Shown here piece after piece: positions 41,083 through 48,911 of a stretch of 64,000 nucleotides of DNA. Under the pieces are notes generated by a model. It was not told where the DNA came from and did not search any database. It worked only from the letters and a program-made list of their open reading frames with translations. Position numbers and translations under genes: made by a program. Within the stretch, counting starts at the first letter, position 1; the number at the start of each line of letters is the position of its first letter. Source of the stretch: a virus; the IMG/VR virus record IMGVR_UViG_3300011113_000581, positions 1-64,000 of that record. One strand, written 5' to 3'.

Positions 41083-41352
41083 TCACTCTAGATCAAGGTC
41101 AAGGTTTGGCTTAGGAAGATTAAAGGTTTTTAACAATTCATTGTTACGCTTTTCTTCTAAATCAAAATATTCTTCTGAGATAGAAGACATGTGTTCATAA
41201 ATTGCTTTGTTGTAATGACCACAACCAAGAAGAAAACAAACAAATTGATCAATGACATCAGTAACATACATAGAAGTAAGTGTATGTATTGTTGATCTAT
41301 CACCGTCAATATGTTTGAATTCAAAGTAATTAAACTGTTCTGTTTCAGTCAT
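41083..41352 (-). CDS. Hypothetical protein
   Basis: 89 aa (MTETEQFNYFEFKHIDGDRS...) with Cys/His-containing middle (VCFLLGCGHYNK) and acidic end. Starts two bases after the SSB stop. Function unknown. Confidence 0.55.
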   Translation of the reverse strand: MTETEQFNYFEFKHIDGDRSTIHTLTSMYVTDVIDQFVCFLLGCGHYNKAIYEHMSSISEEYFDLEEKRNNELLKTFNLPKPNLDLDLE

Positions 41353-41354
41353 AA

Positions 41355-42170
41355 TCAAAAGGGAGGTTCGCCATCGTCATCTGTAGGAGAGTTTAGTGTA
41401 TAGCCTGGGAGGTCAGGCAGGTTGGTTCCCGTTTGGGCACCCCAAGGTTCAGCAAGATCTTCAGCGACCTTACCGCCCCACAGGCTAGCTACTCCAGTGC
41501 CAGATGCAACAGTTGTTTGTGGTTGAATAGATTTATTTTCGCTATTGTCTTTAGGTGACAAAGTCATAGATACCAATTGAATCTTGGTAGCAACTTTGCG
41601 CTCTTTAGTTTCTTTATCAGTCCAAGCATCAGTTACCAATCTGCCCTGGATCGTAAGACCTACACCTTTACGCGTGAAGTTAACAAGAAGTTCAGCATTG
41701 TTTAACTTATCTTCTGCAGTATTAATTGCATAGAAGTTAAACAGATCTGACTGATTTCTACCCATATAAACACCAAGGGTTTGATTGCAAATCATTAACC
41801 CATCCGGTGTAGTTTTAAATGCACGTGCATCATTTTGGTCGATGTCTTTAACACACCTTCCACTGAGAATGATTGTATTAAGGATTGGGAATGATGCGTC
41901 AACTTGTGTAACAATTCCTCCATGCAAGGAATACGTTTTTGTATTGATGTCGTATCGCAGCTTGGCGCCGTGAATGTAGATTTGTGCATTTGCTGGTACA
42001 CGGGCAAACCGTTCAGCAGCCTTGCCATAAACATTTAGTTGAATTGGAGTTGGTGCTTTATTACCTACTGGAGGCAACAACACATTACATACAGTTGCAA
42101 AAGAGCTTTCGCTAATTGCTTTTTCTTTAGGTGCTTCAGTTGTCTGGGCACAAAGGAATGAAAGATTCAT
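41355..42170 (-). CDS. ssb: Single-stranded DNA-binding protein
   Basis: 271 aa. Residues about 150-215 show the OB-fold SSB pattern LVNFTRKGVGLTIQGRLVTD, W-x-D-K-E-T-K-E-R and a following IQLVSMTL strand. A flexible Gly/Thr/Pro linker ends in TDDDGEPPF, the acidic-Pro-Phe tail through which SSBs recruit partners. The N-terminal half seems to hold a second OB-like domain. The start is the ATG after the pseudoknot element; the longer open frame translates the element itself and is rejected. Confidence 0.83.
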   Translation of the reverse strand: MNLSFLCAQTTEAPKEKAISESSFATVCNVLLPPVGNKAPTPIQLNVYGKAAERFARVPANAQIYIHGAKLRYDINTKTYSLHGGIVTQVDASFPILNTIILSGRCVKDIDQNDARAFKTTPDGLMICNQTLGVYMGRNQSDLFNFYAINTAEDKLNNAELLVNFTRKGVGLTIQGRLVTDAWTDKETKERKVATKIQLVSMTLSPKDNSENKSIQPQTTVASGTGVASLWGGKVAEDLAEPWGAQTGTNLPDLPGYTLNSPTDDDGEPPF

Positions 42171-42184
42171 TAGATTAAACAGTT

Positions 42185-42220
42185 GGTGGTAAAACAGTTT
42201 AACGTCATACCTGGGACGGT
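42185..42220 (-). promoter_or_regulatory. Pseudoknot-type leader element, copy 3
   Basis: Minus strand CCGTC-CCAGGTAT-GACG-TTAAAC, with GGTA of the loop able to pair with TACC nine bases downstream. It lies between the DNA polymerase stop and the SSB start. Confidence 0.6.
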
Positions 42221-42223
42221 ACA

Positions 42224-44089
42224 TCAGTGTGTATCAAACCAGGTGTAGCCTACCTTAGCATCGCCATCGATAGGACAACGGAAGTTAAAGAAGTGTTGAG
42301 CTTTTGGAAAAGCTTCCAATGCTACAGACTTAAGTGTATCCGTTAGCTCTGGTTTGCAAGCCAACTGGACTTCATCATGGATCATAGCTGCTTGTTGCCA
42401 ATCAATACCATGGACATAACCAAGTTCATCCATATCTGTATGAATGTTAATAACAACTTGTTTCATAATTAATGCACCTGCTGATTGCAATAAAACATTC
42501 AATGCTTTGAAATCAGACCTGCAATAAAGAATACGTTTATCTAAACCACGCAACCAGTTATTTTGTTGTAGTGTTTTTGCAAGATGTTCTTTAAGTTTAC
42601 GTAGTGCTGGGACACCATCCATGAATGAATTAATTGCAGTACTACCTAGTTTGCGCAGTATTATTTCATTTTTTTCATTCGGATCAATAACAGTTCCTGC
42701 TTTAAGTGCACCGGCTCCATAGGCTACAGCGTATAGAAGACGCTTTGAAATATCTCTGGTAGCTACACCAAAACGTTCTTGATTATAAACATGAATGTCG
42801 ATTGATTCATCTGTTACTACACGTGCGTACTCACCGTTATCCCAGTATGCAAGATAACCAGCAAGACACCTAAGTTCCAAAGCTTTGGCATCTACACCAA
42901 TTAACTCCCAACCATCTGGTGCATGAAACAAAGATCTACATTCTTTACCATAGGGTGAATATGCTGCTGGCACTTGAGCCATATTTGGATCACGATGGCT
43001 ACAACGTCCAGTAATACAACCATTAGTTATTACATCACCATGTACACAACCAGTGTCATTATTAACTAACTTAAGCCAAGCATTTTTACCATCAGCAATT
43101 TGACCAAGACGTTTCTCAATCAACATATATTCAGCTAAAGGTTTGGCTTCTGGATACGGAAGCTTTTCAAGTACGTCATCATCAAGGACAGGGTTTCCTT
43201 TTTCAGTTGACTTACTTGGTTTCCATCCATATTTTTGTTGGAGCCGCTGAACAATTTGCTGTCTGGATCCAGGATTAAATTCTTCCAGTCGAACTTTTTC
43301 AAACGGAACTCCTTTTACATAACCACGTGCTTTGTTATTAACCTTTGGTATAAATACTTCTTTATGTTCAATAGGTGGAAAAATTTCTTTTAGATGTGTT
43401 TGTAGTTCTGTTTCTTTTGCTCTGAGACTATCCACCAGATCAAGAGCTGCATCCACATCAAAAGGAAAACCTGCTCGCACTTGTGACTCAATACATCTAG
43501 CAAAGTCATGTTCAAGCTTAAGTGCTGGCTCTGGATAGTTTTGATTTTGAATTTTTTCAAATAATTTTGTAGTAACTGCAACGTCTTGCCTACAATACTC
43601 AGCCATTGCTTCCGAGTATTCTGAGAAGTCTTTGAAGTCAATCTTGTAATCAGCCAACCGATAGCCCCATGCCTTAAGTGAGGCTGAACCACGGAGATTC
43701 TTTGGAACCTCCGTATATTGTTCTTCATCAAGTTCATAAAGTTTTTCTTTGGGCCAAATGAGTCGAGTACAAATGAGTGTGTCAATAACTCGTGCAGCTT
43801 TAAACGTATAAAACGGATAGAGCTTACGAATTACAGGCAAGTCGTAGAACAAGATGTTATGGCCAATGAGCACATGAGCCCGAGCCAAATGCTCGAGACC
43901 ACTAGCAATATCATCAGGCCCATAAGTAAAAGTTTGTTTTCGCTGGACATCATACAGTACCAAGCAATGTATCTTTGTAACCTTGTCATAAAGATTATCA
44001 GTTTCTAAATCAAACACATACCAGTTCTCAACCTCTGAACTTGCCTTCAGCGGAAACTTCAAGGTTTTGACTAGCGAGGTCTGTGTCAT
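42224..44089 (-). CDS. Family A DNA polymerase, T7-like
   Basis: 621 aa. 3'-5' exonuclease motifs: YVFDLETDNL (D27, E29), LIGHNILFYD and YCRQDVAVT. Polymerase motif A LIGVDAKALELRCLAGY (around residue 398), motif B SKRLLYAVAYGAG, motif C MIHDEVQL (around 571). Order and spacing match T7 gene 5-type polymerases. It copies the phage genome, working with SSB next door. Start ATG is within the end of the 77-aa gene upstream. Length is shorter than T7 gp5 (about 700 aa). Confidence 0.93.
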   Translation of the reverse strand: MTQTSLVKTLKFPLKASSEVENWYVFDLETDNLYDKVTKIHCLVLYDVQRKQTFTYGPDDIASGLEHLARAHVLIGHNILFYDLPVIRKLYPFYTFKAARVIDTLICTRLIWPKEKLYELDEEQYTEVPKNLRGSASLKAWGYRLADYKIDFKDFSEYSEAMAEYCRQDVAVTTKLFEKIQNQNYPEPALKLEHDFARCIESQVRAGFPFDVDAALDLVDSLRAKETELQTHLKEIFPPIEHKEVFIPKVNNKARGYVKGVPFEKVRLEEFNPGSRQQIVQRLQQKYGWKPSKSTEKGNPVLDDDVLEKLPYPEAKPLAEYMLIEKRLGQIADGKNAWLKLVNNDTGCVHGDVITNGCITGRCSHRDPNMAQVPAAYSPYGKECRSLFHAPDGWELIGVDAKALELRCLAGYLAYWDNGEYARVVTDESIDIHVYNQERFGVATRDISKRLLYAVAYGAGALKAGTVIDPNEKNEIILRKLGSTAINSFMDGVPALRKLKEHLAKTLQQNNWLRGLDKRILYCRSDFKALNVLLQSAGALIMKQVVINIHTDMDELGYVHGIDWQQAAMIHDEVQLACKPELTDTLKSVALEAFPKAQHFFNFRCPIDGDAKVGYTWFDTH

Positions 44090-44261
44090 TTTCAAGAATC
44101 CATTGCAAGATCTGCGCTGCACCAACGCGATACGGATGACAAAAAACTTTTGACAAATCCGAATCAGATTCTACAGGAATCAAAACAAATTTGTTTGTTT
44201 CTAAATCAGCACGTACACAGTAATTAACACCATCTTTACATGTTGAAATAACGTACGACAT
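44028..44261 (-). CDS. Hypothetical protein preceding DNA polymerase
   Basis: 77 aa (MSYVISTCKDGVNYCVRADL...) overlapping the polymerase start by 62 bases. Its ATG comes only four bases after a very long hairpin, whose 3' arm holds the GGAA that could serve as ribosome site. Confidence 0.6.
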   Translation of the reverse strand: MSYVISTCKDGVNYCVRADLETNKFVLIPVESDSDLSKVFCHPYRVGAAQILQWILENDTDLASQNLEVSAEGKFRG

Positions 44262-44265
44262 AAAA

Positions 44266-44313
44266 ATTCCAAAAGAAAGAACAGTTAAATAATACTGTCT
44301 TTCTTTTGGAATG
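44266..44313 (-). terminator. Long stem-loop abutting a start codon
   Basis: ATTCCAAAAGAAAGA...CAGT pairs with ACTG...TCTTTCTTTTGGAAT, about 20 bp with one bulge, followed on the minus strand by TTTTT then ATG. Shape of a strong terminator, or a translation-blocking hairpin for the polymerase-proximal gene. Confidence 0.75.
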
Positions 44314-44337
44314 CAAGAATGTCAGCCAATAAATATT

Positions 44338-45108
44338 TTATTTTTTGTAACCAGTCCATTGACCATTCTTACGTCTAGCTGCCAATGCTTTGGATGCTTC
44401 GGAGCCAGCACGCTGAACATTATGAACAAGTAAAGCAAAAGAGCTGGGACCAAAGCAATGACTGTCATCGTGGTCAATCTCAAGTCCCATTTGCTCAGCT
44501 TGTTTTTCTGTGTATACAACATAAGCTACACGATAAAAAACTTCTGGATACCTGGGAATTAAATAGTCAAGCGTACCGCCAACCGATGCAGTCAAATAAA
44601 AGTTATCCGGGATTACATGACGTGATTCATACCACATACCCAAAGATTTTGTGTAGGCATAAAACTTGATATCAGGATTTTGCCTAGCAACCTGGAGCCA
44701 GGCACGGAAATACAATTCAGTATAAAAATCACCACTCTCATGCACACGTACAAGATCACAAGGTTCACGTACAGGTTGTGCAGCTTGAATAGAGTCATGA
44801 ATAAGTTGAGTTAGTAATGTAAGTTTTTCTTCTGGTCGATCAACAGAATACATTACTTCTTTAATCAGATCCCAGTTACTCCAACGTGATTCGCGTACGC
44901 CTGGCCTAGTTTCTGCCATTGCAGCAAAGCAACGATAGTCTTGCCAGCTTGGCCCGTTCTCTTGTGGCAGATCAGTAATCTTCCCTGTGGTGCGATCAGC
45001 CATTGTCTTACACACACCAGCGTGTGGACAAGAATAACCTGCTGGCAAACTAAAAATCAAACGTTTACCAAGTTTGGCATTACCTGTGGAAAAGTTAAGT
45101 AAGTTCAT
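44338..45108 (-). CDS. Phage GP88-like protein
   Basis: 256 aa. The N-terminus (NFSTGNAKLGKRLIFSLPAG) followed by SCPHAGVCK, a middle RVHESGDFYTELYFRAW and FYAYTKS match the mycobacteriophage gp88-type family found in many phages and plasmids; function not established. Cys residues of CPHAGVCK may bind metal. Start chosen at MNLLNF after an A/C-rich leader; the upstream extension reads through the pseudoknot element. Confidence 0.7.
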   Translation of the reverse strand: MNLLNFSTGNAKLGKRLIFSLPAGYSCPHAGVCKTMADRTTGKITDLPQENGPSWQDYRCFAAMAETRPGVRESRWSNWDLIKEVMYSVDRPEEKLTLLTQLIHDSIQAAQPVREPCDLVRVHESGDFYTELYFRAWLQVARQNPDIKFYAYTKSLGMWYESRHVIPDNFYLTASVGGTLDYLIPRYPEVFYRVAYVVYTEKQAEQMGLEIDHDDSHCFGPSSFALLVHNVQRAGSEASKALAARRKNGQWTGYKK

Positions 45109-45130
45109 AGTTGTGTTGAGTTGAGTGAAC

Positions 45131-45157
45131 AGGTAGTTTAATGTCATACCCAGGACA
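45131..45157 (-). promoter_or_regulatory. Pseudoknot-type leader element, copy 4
   Basis: Minus strand TTGTC-CTGGGTAT-GACAT-TAAAC-TACCT. Relative to other copies the outer stem changes from CGTC/GACG to TGTC/GACA, a compensatory change; loop GGGTA pairs with TACCT. Confidence 0.7.
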
Positions 45158-45179
45158 AGTCAATTAAATTTTATACAAC

Positions 45180-45527
45180 TTAAATATGTTTCCAAGCATC
45201 ATATCTGAGTATGCGATTGATATGTGATTGAGACATCCCAAAAACTTTTGCAAGTTCTGTAGATGTTGCACCTTGTTTAGACATTGTTCTTAATCGAATA
45301 ACATCTTGTTCTTGTAATACAGCGGCATGGTTACTAACACTCTGTTGCTTTTGTGTTACAACTTTATGTTTATTAAGTATGTCAGCTTTAACTAAATAAT
45401 ACTTTTCAATAGTTCTAAATTTAAATTTACAATTGTTACAAACTAACCAACGATGAATTTCTGTTGGTGTTTGTTCTGTTGATTTAGTACGTGTCTTTTG
45501 TTGACACTTTGGACAAGTTAAGTTCAT
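45180..45527 (-). CDS. NrdR-like zinc ribbon plus HTH protein (copy 1)
   Basis: 115 aa. N-terminus MNLTCPKCQQKTRTKSTEQT and RWLVCNNCKFKFRTIEKY is an NrdR-type four-Cys zinc ribbon; the C-terminal half has a helix-turn-helix (GATSTELAKVFGMSQSHINRIL). No ATP-cone is present, so it is not a true NrdR. A DNA-binding regulator or a fragment of a homing-type protein. Paralogue at 46985. Confidence 0.7.
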   Translation of the reverse strand: MNLTCPKCQQKTRTKSTEQTPTEIHRWLVCNNCKFKFRTIEKYYLVKADILNKHKVVTQKQQSVSNHAAVLQEQDVIRLRTMSKQGATSTELAKVFGMSQSHINRILRYDAWKHI

Positions 45528-45799
45528 TAATTGCTCCGTCTACGAGGGCGGCCCCAGCGGGCTAAGACGGCGCGGGCGAAGGCAACGGCAGTCGCGTTCA
45601 TGCTGTCGCCAGGCAGCTTTAGAAGTGCTCTCCCGAACTCTTCCTCTAGCTTCTCATCCGTCGGCCCCTCCGGCTCGGGCTCGGCCAAAGCAGCGCAGGC
45701 GCGGTCAATGGCACGTTGTACCCCTGGCGGCTTGTACTGATTTGCGTCAAGCACTTCCTCGACCAGATTCTCAAGCAGTGTACGGAAGTCAGTGGTCAT
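45527..45799 (-). CDS. Hypothetical protein in GC-rich patch
   Basis: 90 aa, Ala/Glu/Arg-rich (ALAEPEPEGPTDEKLEEEFG, later FARAVLARWGRPRRR). I recall this type from marine Synechococcus phages. Base composition is far GC-richer than flanking genes, as for the next two genes. Function unknown. Confidence 0.65.
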   Translation of the reverse strand: MTTDFRTLLENLVEEVLDANQYKPPGVQRAIDRACAALAEPEPEGPTDEKLEEEFGRALLKLPGDSMNATAVAFARAVLARWGRPRRRSN

Positions 45800-46035
45800 T
45801 GCGCACCCTCCAGCTCGGCGGCGATGGCTTGCAGTTGGTGGTGAACGATTTGCTTGGCGTCTCTGAAGCCTTCCATGTATTCATTCATGGGGTAGCGCCC
45901 TGGGAAAGGCGCGACTTCATGCGCAGCAGCACGCAGGGCGGCGGCGGCAATCTCGTCAGCGGGGGCTGGGCAGATTTCAGTGACTACATCCAACACCGCC
46001 TGCGCGGCGGGACTCAGTGGGGTGGGGTTAGTCAT
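45796..46035 (-). CDS. Hypothetical protein in GC-rich patch
   Basis: 79 aa (MTNPTPLSPAAQAVLDVVTE...), coupled ATGA overlap with the downstream gene. The ALRAAAHEVAP ... EYMEGFRDAKQ layout recalls small Synechococcus phage proteins. No known function. Confidence 0.65.
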   Translation of the reverse strand: MTNPTPLSPAAQAVLDVVTEICPAPADEIAAAALRAAAHEVAPFPGRYPMNEYMEGFRDAKQIVHHQLQAIAAELEGAQ

Positions 46036-46405
46036 CAAGTTGCTCCAGGGCACAGAGAATAATTTTGTACTTGGCTCTTAAATCAGCGTTGACATTGATG
46101 CCTTCAATCAATACAGGATCAATGCGCATTGATTGTAACGCTTCCAGCGCCTGCTCTTTCAAGCTCAACGGCTTCGGGCGGCGGGCGGCGCGGAGATGCT
46201 TAGCGGCCTCTTGAGAGTCGTCAACGTCTGTGTTGTCCAACCACTCACAGCAAGCCTCCAGCTCCTGGTCGGCGCCAGTGCAAAAACCATCCCTCCAGGC
46301 GCAGTCCAACACATGATCAACGTTGTCTCGTTCGTTGAGGATGTTGTCTTCCCACTGCTTGAACAGCTCCGGCGGTGGGATGATCGAATGTTGTTGGTTA
46401 GTCAT
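46028..46405 (-). CDS. Hypothetical protein in GC-rich patch
   Basis: 125 aa. Pattern IIPPPELFKQWEDN, GADQELEACCEWL, LRAARRPKPLSLKEQALEAL, a type often met in cyanophages. The C-terminal 30 residues are AT-richer than the rest. Function unknown. Confidence 0.7.
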   Translation of the reverse strand: MTNQQHSIIPPPELFKQWEDNILNERDNVDHVLDCAWRDGFCTGADQELEACCEWLDNTDVDDSQEAAKHLRAARRPKPLSLKEQALEALQSMRIDPVLIEGINVNADLRAKYKIILCALEQLDD

Positions 46406-46662
46406 CGGTCGAAGTCCTTTCCACTTGTGGGTTTAGGAAGGTTGTCAAAACCATTAGGATTGATTGGATCAGGTAAGCCATCCTGGGGAAAGTTAAAAAA
46501 CTTTTCTACCCTGTAAACTTCATACTCAAAACATTCAGCAACCGCAAACGAATCTAGTTCATACTTGAAAGCTAATTCGTGTAGATCAAATGCTGTTATG
46601 TCTCGCATTTTGTTAAGCATGAATGTGCGAACAATTTGTTTTCCTTGATTTGATAAGGCCAT
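46402..46662 (-). CDS. Hypothetical protein
   Basis: 86 aa; helical N-terminus (LSNQGKQIVRTFMLNKMRDI, then DLHELAFKYELDSFAVAECF) which could be a small HTH. ATGA overlap with the downstream GC-rich gene. AT-rich itself. Confidence 0.55.
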   Translation of the reverse strand: MALSNQGKQIVRTFMLNKMRDITAFDLHELAFKYELDSFAVAECFEYEVYRVEKFFNFPQDGLPDPINPNGFDNLPKPTSGKDFDR

Positions 46663-46692
46663 TAGTCGCTTTCTCTTGTGTGTGTGGTTAAG

Positions 46693-46992
46693 TTACTCAA
46701 TTGCATTGCGGTAATCCTGGAGCACACCAGCTAGTTCATGTTCGTGGCACAAACGGAATTGTGCATGTGTTGATGACCTGCCATTGTCCCAAGCTACATC
46801 GTAGTAAGTGTAGGTGTGCTTGCGTGCATCTTTCTTTTCAAATACATTGGTTACAACACCAATGCGTTGAGTTGAATTATGCAATACAACAATTGCTTTC
46901 TCTGGTCTAATTGTTGGAATGTAATTGTCTTTTGGTTTTTCGGCAACGCGATCACCAACTTTGAATCGAATAATCTTGACGTGTTTAGACAT
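46693..46992 (-). CDS. Hypothetical protein with KOW/Tudor-like strand pattern
   Basis: 99 aa. IIRFKVGDRVAEKP ... RIGVVTNVFEKK ... YYDVAWDNGRSSTH is a small SH3-like barrel pattern. Such domains bind RNA, DNA or proteins. The start (MSKHVK) overlaps the stop of the upstream zinc-ribbon gene by eight bases. Confidence 0.6.
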   Translation of the reverse strand: MSKHVKIIRFKVGDRVAEKPKDNYIPTIRPEKAIVVLHNSTQRIGVVTNVFEKKDARKHTYTYYDVAWDNGRSSTHAQFRLCHEHELAGVLQDYRNAIE

Positions 46993-47323
46993 GAGCCCAG
47001 ACTTTGTGGTTGACAATTCGTGATACATGACCACGGTTGATTCCATAAATTACAGAGATTGCAAAGTTTGATTTGCCTTCTGTTTTTAATTTACGGATAT
47101 CTAAAATGTTTTGTTCAGTTAAAACTGCATTACCATTTTTAGATCCTTGTGTGTCAGCTAGGTTACCACCACGTTTAGGACCACGGTGGTACTTGACGTA
47201 ACGCTCAATAGTTTGAAACTTTTGATTGCAATCAAGGCATCGGCAATAACGTTTAGTGTTTGTTTCTGAATGAACAGTGCAAGTAACACGGGTGTTTTTA
47301 CTGTCACACTTCAGACATTTCAT
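46985..47323 (-). CDS. NrdR-like zinc ribbon plus HTH protein (copy 2)
   Basis: 112 aa. MKCLKCDSKNTRVTCT and YCRCLDCNQKFQTIERY give the zinc ribbon; ILDIRKLKTEGKSNFAISVI and GINRGHVSRIVNHKVW give the HTH. It matches the gene at 45180 in layout. Single-copy relatives would be regulators; here two copies within 2 kb suggest duplication. Confidence 0.7.
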   Translation of the reverse strand: MKCLKCDSKNTRVTCTVHSETNTKRYCRCLDCNQKFQTIERYVKYHRGPKRGGNLADTQGSKNGNAVLTEQNILDIRKLKTEGKSNFAISVIYGINRGHVSRIVNHKVWAHV

Positions 47324-47594
47324 TAGTAGTTACAGGAACTTTGTTGAGTTGAAGTGAATCTAATGTGTGTACTGCTATGTCAATACCAACGAATGAAACA
47401 AGATCTTGAATGATCTCATCTTTGTGCTCGTGGTAGTACTCAGACAGTGACAGCTCTGCAAGCTTAAACAAAGTATTGAGATCCATTAGATCTACAATCT
47501 GTGCAATAGCTGCATCTCTTACTAGATCCCATGTGTGCTCAGGAATGTTGTCATTGATTTGTTGAATGAGTTGTTGTAGTTCTTCAGGTTGCAT
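47304..47594 (-). CDS. Hypothetical acidic helical protein
   Basis: 96 aa from MQPEELQQLIQQINDNIP. The longer open frame would translate a GC-rich hairpin and the end of the upstream gene, so this start is preferred. No motif. Confidence 0.55.
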   Translation of the reverse strand: MQPEELQQLIQQINDNIPEHTWDLVRDAAIAQIVDLMDLNTLFKLAELSLSEYYHEHKDEIIQDLVSFVGIDIAVHTLDSLQLNKVPVTTNEMSEV

Positions 47595-47604
47595 AAAAGA
47601 AAGA

Positions 47605-47622
47605 CCCCCGTTTACACGGGGG
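47605..47622 (-). terminator. GC-rich stem-loop directly before a gene
   Basis: CCCCCG/CGGGGG with a 6-nt loop and a T-rich tail (TCTTTCTTTT) that runs into the ATG of the 96-aa gene. Terminator or attenuator between leftward genes. Confidence 0.65.
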
Positions 47623-47646
47623 CTGGCTTGCACTTCGTTAGTTAGT

Positions 47647-48003
47647 TTAAGCTGCTTGAGCACTGGTGTCAATGATGTTATCCATCATGCCAGCCTCACG
47701 CATTTTATCTAGCATTGCGCACATAACAGTTGCATGCTCATGTGTTTTATCCATAAAAGCTTTGGCACGTTCAGCAGTAATGGTATGAACGGTACCATTA
47801 GCTTCAATGTATTGCCAGCTACCATCAGGCATTGGCTGCCCTTGGAGCGCAAGACGTTCTGAGTTACGTACGTACCTGAACTCAAGATTGTGACAATCAG
47901 TAAGACCGTCTACATCAGTCCAAGTTAGGCCAAGATTGTAACGCTTATCCTCATCCATGTAACCATGGGGCTGAGGAATAAGATGTTTGAAGTAGGAAAG
48001 CAT
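47647..48003 (-). CDS. Hypothetical protein
   Basis: 118 aa (MLSYFKHLIPQPHGYMDEDK...) with a WQYIEANGTVHTITAERAKA segment. No recognised family. Its leader carries the second structured motif (copy 1). Confidence 0.6.
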   Translation of the reverse strand: MLSYFKHLIPQPHGYMDEDKRYNLGLTWTDVDGLTDCHNLEFRYVRNSERLALQGQPMPDGSWQYIEANGTVHTITAERAKAFMDKTHEHATVMCAMLDKMREAGMMDNIIDTSAQAA

Positions 48004-48031
48004 GGTTTTAAATTAAGTGTGGATTGGTACC

Positions 48032-48059
48032 CTGGGACTTATACCTTACGGATGCCCAG
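48032..48059 (-). promoter_or_regulatory. CTGGG/CCCAG leader motif, copy 1
   Basis: Minus strand CTGGGCATC-CGTAAGG-TATAAGTCCCAG. Outer stem CTGGG/CCCAG, conserved CATC and TAAGT sides, smallest inner hairpin of the four (CC-GTAA-GG). Lies 29 bases before the ATG of the 118-aa gene. Confidence 0.65.
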
Positions 48060-48062
48060 TTT

Positions 48063-48563
48063 TTATGTTACATATTTATTATTAAGAATATAATGCAATG
48101 TTCCTTTAGAACTAATATTAAATTTTTCCATTAAAGCTTTATATCCTAAACCATTTGAATGATCGTTTTTAATCTGATTAATTTGATCTTTTGTGTATTT
48201 GCGTATACAACTTGATGCTTTAATTGCATGATTCAATCGTTGTTTTGAACATCTGTCTAACATGTTTTCTGTTTGAGTTCCAATGCAAATATTGTCAAAC
48301 GAATTATCTTTACTATTTCCATTTAAATGTCTAACAACTATGCCAACTTCAAATAATTTTTCTTGATATTTTTCATACGCAACTAAACGATGCAGAAATA
48401 CTTTATGTGTTTTTGTACTTATTTTTAAATTAAAAAATAAATAGCCAGACTGAGAGCAACTTAATTTTAAAGGTTCTTTCTTGCGAATACCATAAACAAT
48501 ATTATTTTTTACTCGATAGCCTTTTCGATAAGCACATATTAAAGCGGTTTGAGCTTGATTCAT
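48063..48563 (-). CDS. HNH homing endonuclease with HTH
   Basis: 166 aa. HNH_3-type core VFLHRLVAYEKY ... VVRHLNGNSKDNSFDNICIG ... NMLDR, then a C-terminal HTH (KYTKDQINQIKNDHSNGLGY then KALMEKFNISSKGTLHYIL). It begins 16 bases downstream of a tRNA gene, a typical place for homing nucleases. AT-rich. Confidence 0.83.
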   Translation of the reverse strand: MNQAQTALICAYRKGYRVKNNIVYGIRKKEPLKLSCSQSGYLFFNLKISTKTHKVFLHRLVAYEKYQEKLFEVGIVVRHLNGNSKDNSFDNICIGTQTENMLDRCSKQRLNHAIKASSCIRKYTKDQINQIKNDHSNGLGYKALMEKFNISSKGTLHYILNNKYVT

Positions 48564-48578
48564 AAATAATAAAAAGAC

Positions 48579-48653
48579 TGCCGACGACAGGATTCGAACC
48601 TGCACTTGAGTGATTTTAAGTCACTTACCTTCTTCCAATTGGGTTACGTCGGC
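48579..48653 (-). tRNA. tRNA with UAA anticodon and short variable loop (tRNA-Leu-like)
   Basis: 75 nt. Acceptor GCCGACG/CGTCGGC with A73, T-arm GCAGG-TTCGAAT-CCTGT, anticodon stem AGTGA/TCACT and loop CTTAAAA, giving UAA (codon UUA, Leu). Bacterial tRNA-Leu normally has a long variable arm; here only five bases separate anticodon and T stems. No CCA is encoded. The first 33 nt overlap the 3' end of the gene at 48621, whose TGA stop lies in the anticodon stem. Confidence 0.75.
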
Positions 48654-48860
48654 ATTACTTGGATTTACACTCACATCTATTGATGTGTGATACCAAGTGT
48701 GATCATGAGGTAATGGTTCACAGCCGTAGTCCCACGTATCGTAATCATCTTCGTTACGTGGATCCTCAATCAATATGTATTGAGGTGAATGATCATGGAT
48801 GTATTCACCAAGGTTTGCCATGGCCATGGCAAGTAATTGTTCGTCTGTGTAGTTAGTCAT
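48621..48860 (-). CDS. Hypothetical protein overlapping a tRNA
   Basis: 79 aa, acidic and His-rich (NLGEYIHDHSPQYILIEDPR). The last eleven codons are part of the tRNA gene. Function unknown. Confidence 0.55.
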   Translation of the reverse strand: MTNYTDEQLLAMAMANLGEYIHDHSPQYILIEDPRNEDDYDTWDYGCEPLPHDHTWYHTSIDVSVNPSNADVTQLEEGK

Positions 48861-48866
48861 TGGGTG

Positions 48867-48900
48867 TGACCCGCCCTATTGTCGAGGATAGGACGGGTCA
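48867..48900 (-). other. Long stem-loop in spacer
   Basis: GACCCGTCCTAT/ATAGGGCGGGTC (12 bp, one G-T) with a 10-nt loop, between the PcfJ-like gene stop and the next leftward start. No U-run. Confidence 0.65.
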
Positions 48901-48911
48901 GCCTGTGGGGG

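Noticed and set aside
41355-42224. Longer SSB starting at 42224
   Set aside because: The extra N-terminal residues are a translation of the pseudoknot element; the same artefact appears in the long forms of the GP88-like and PcfJ-like genes.
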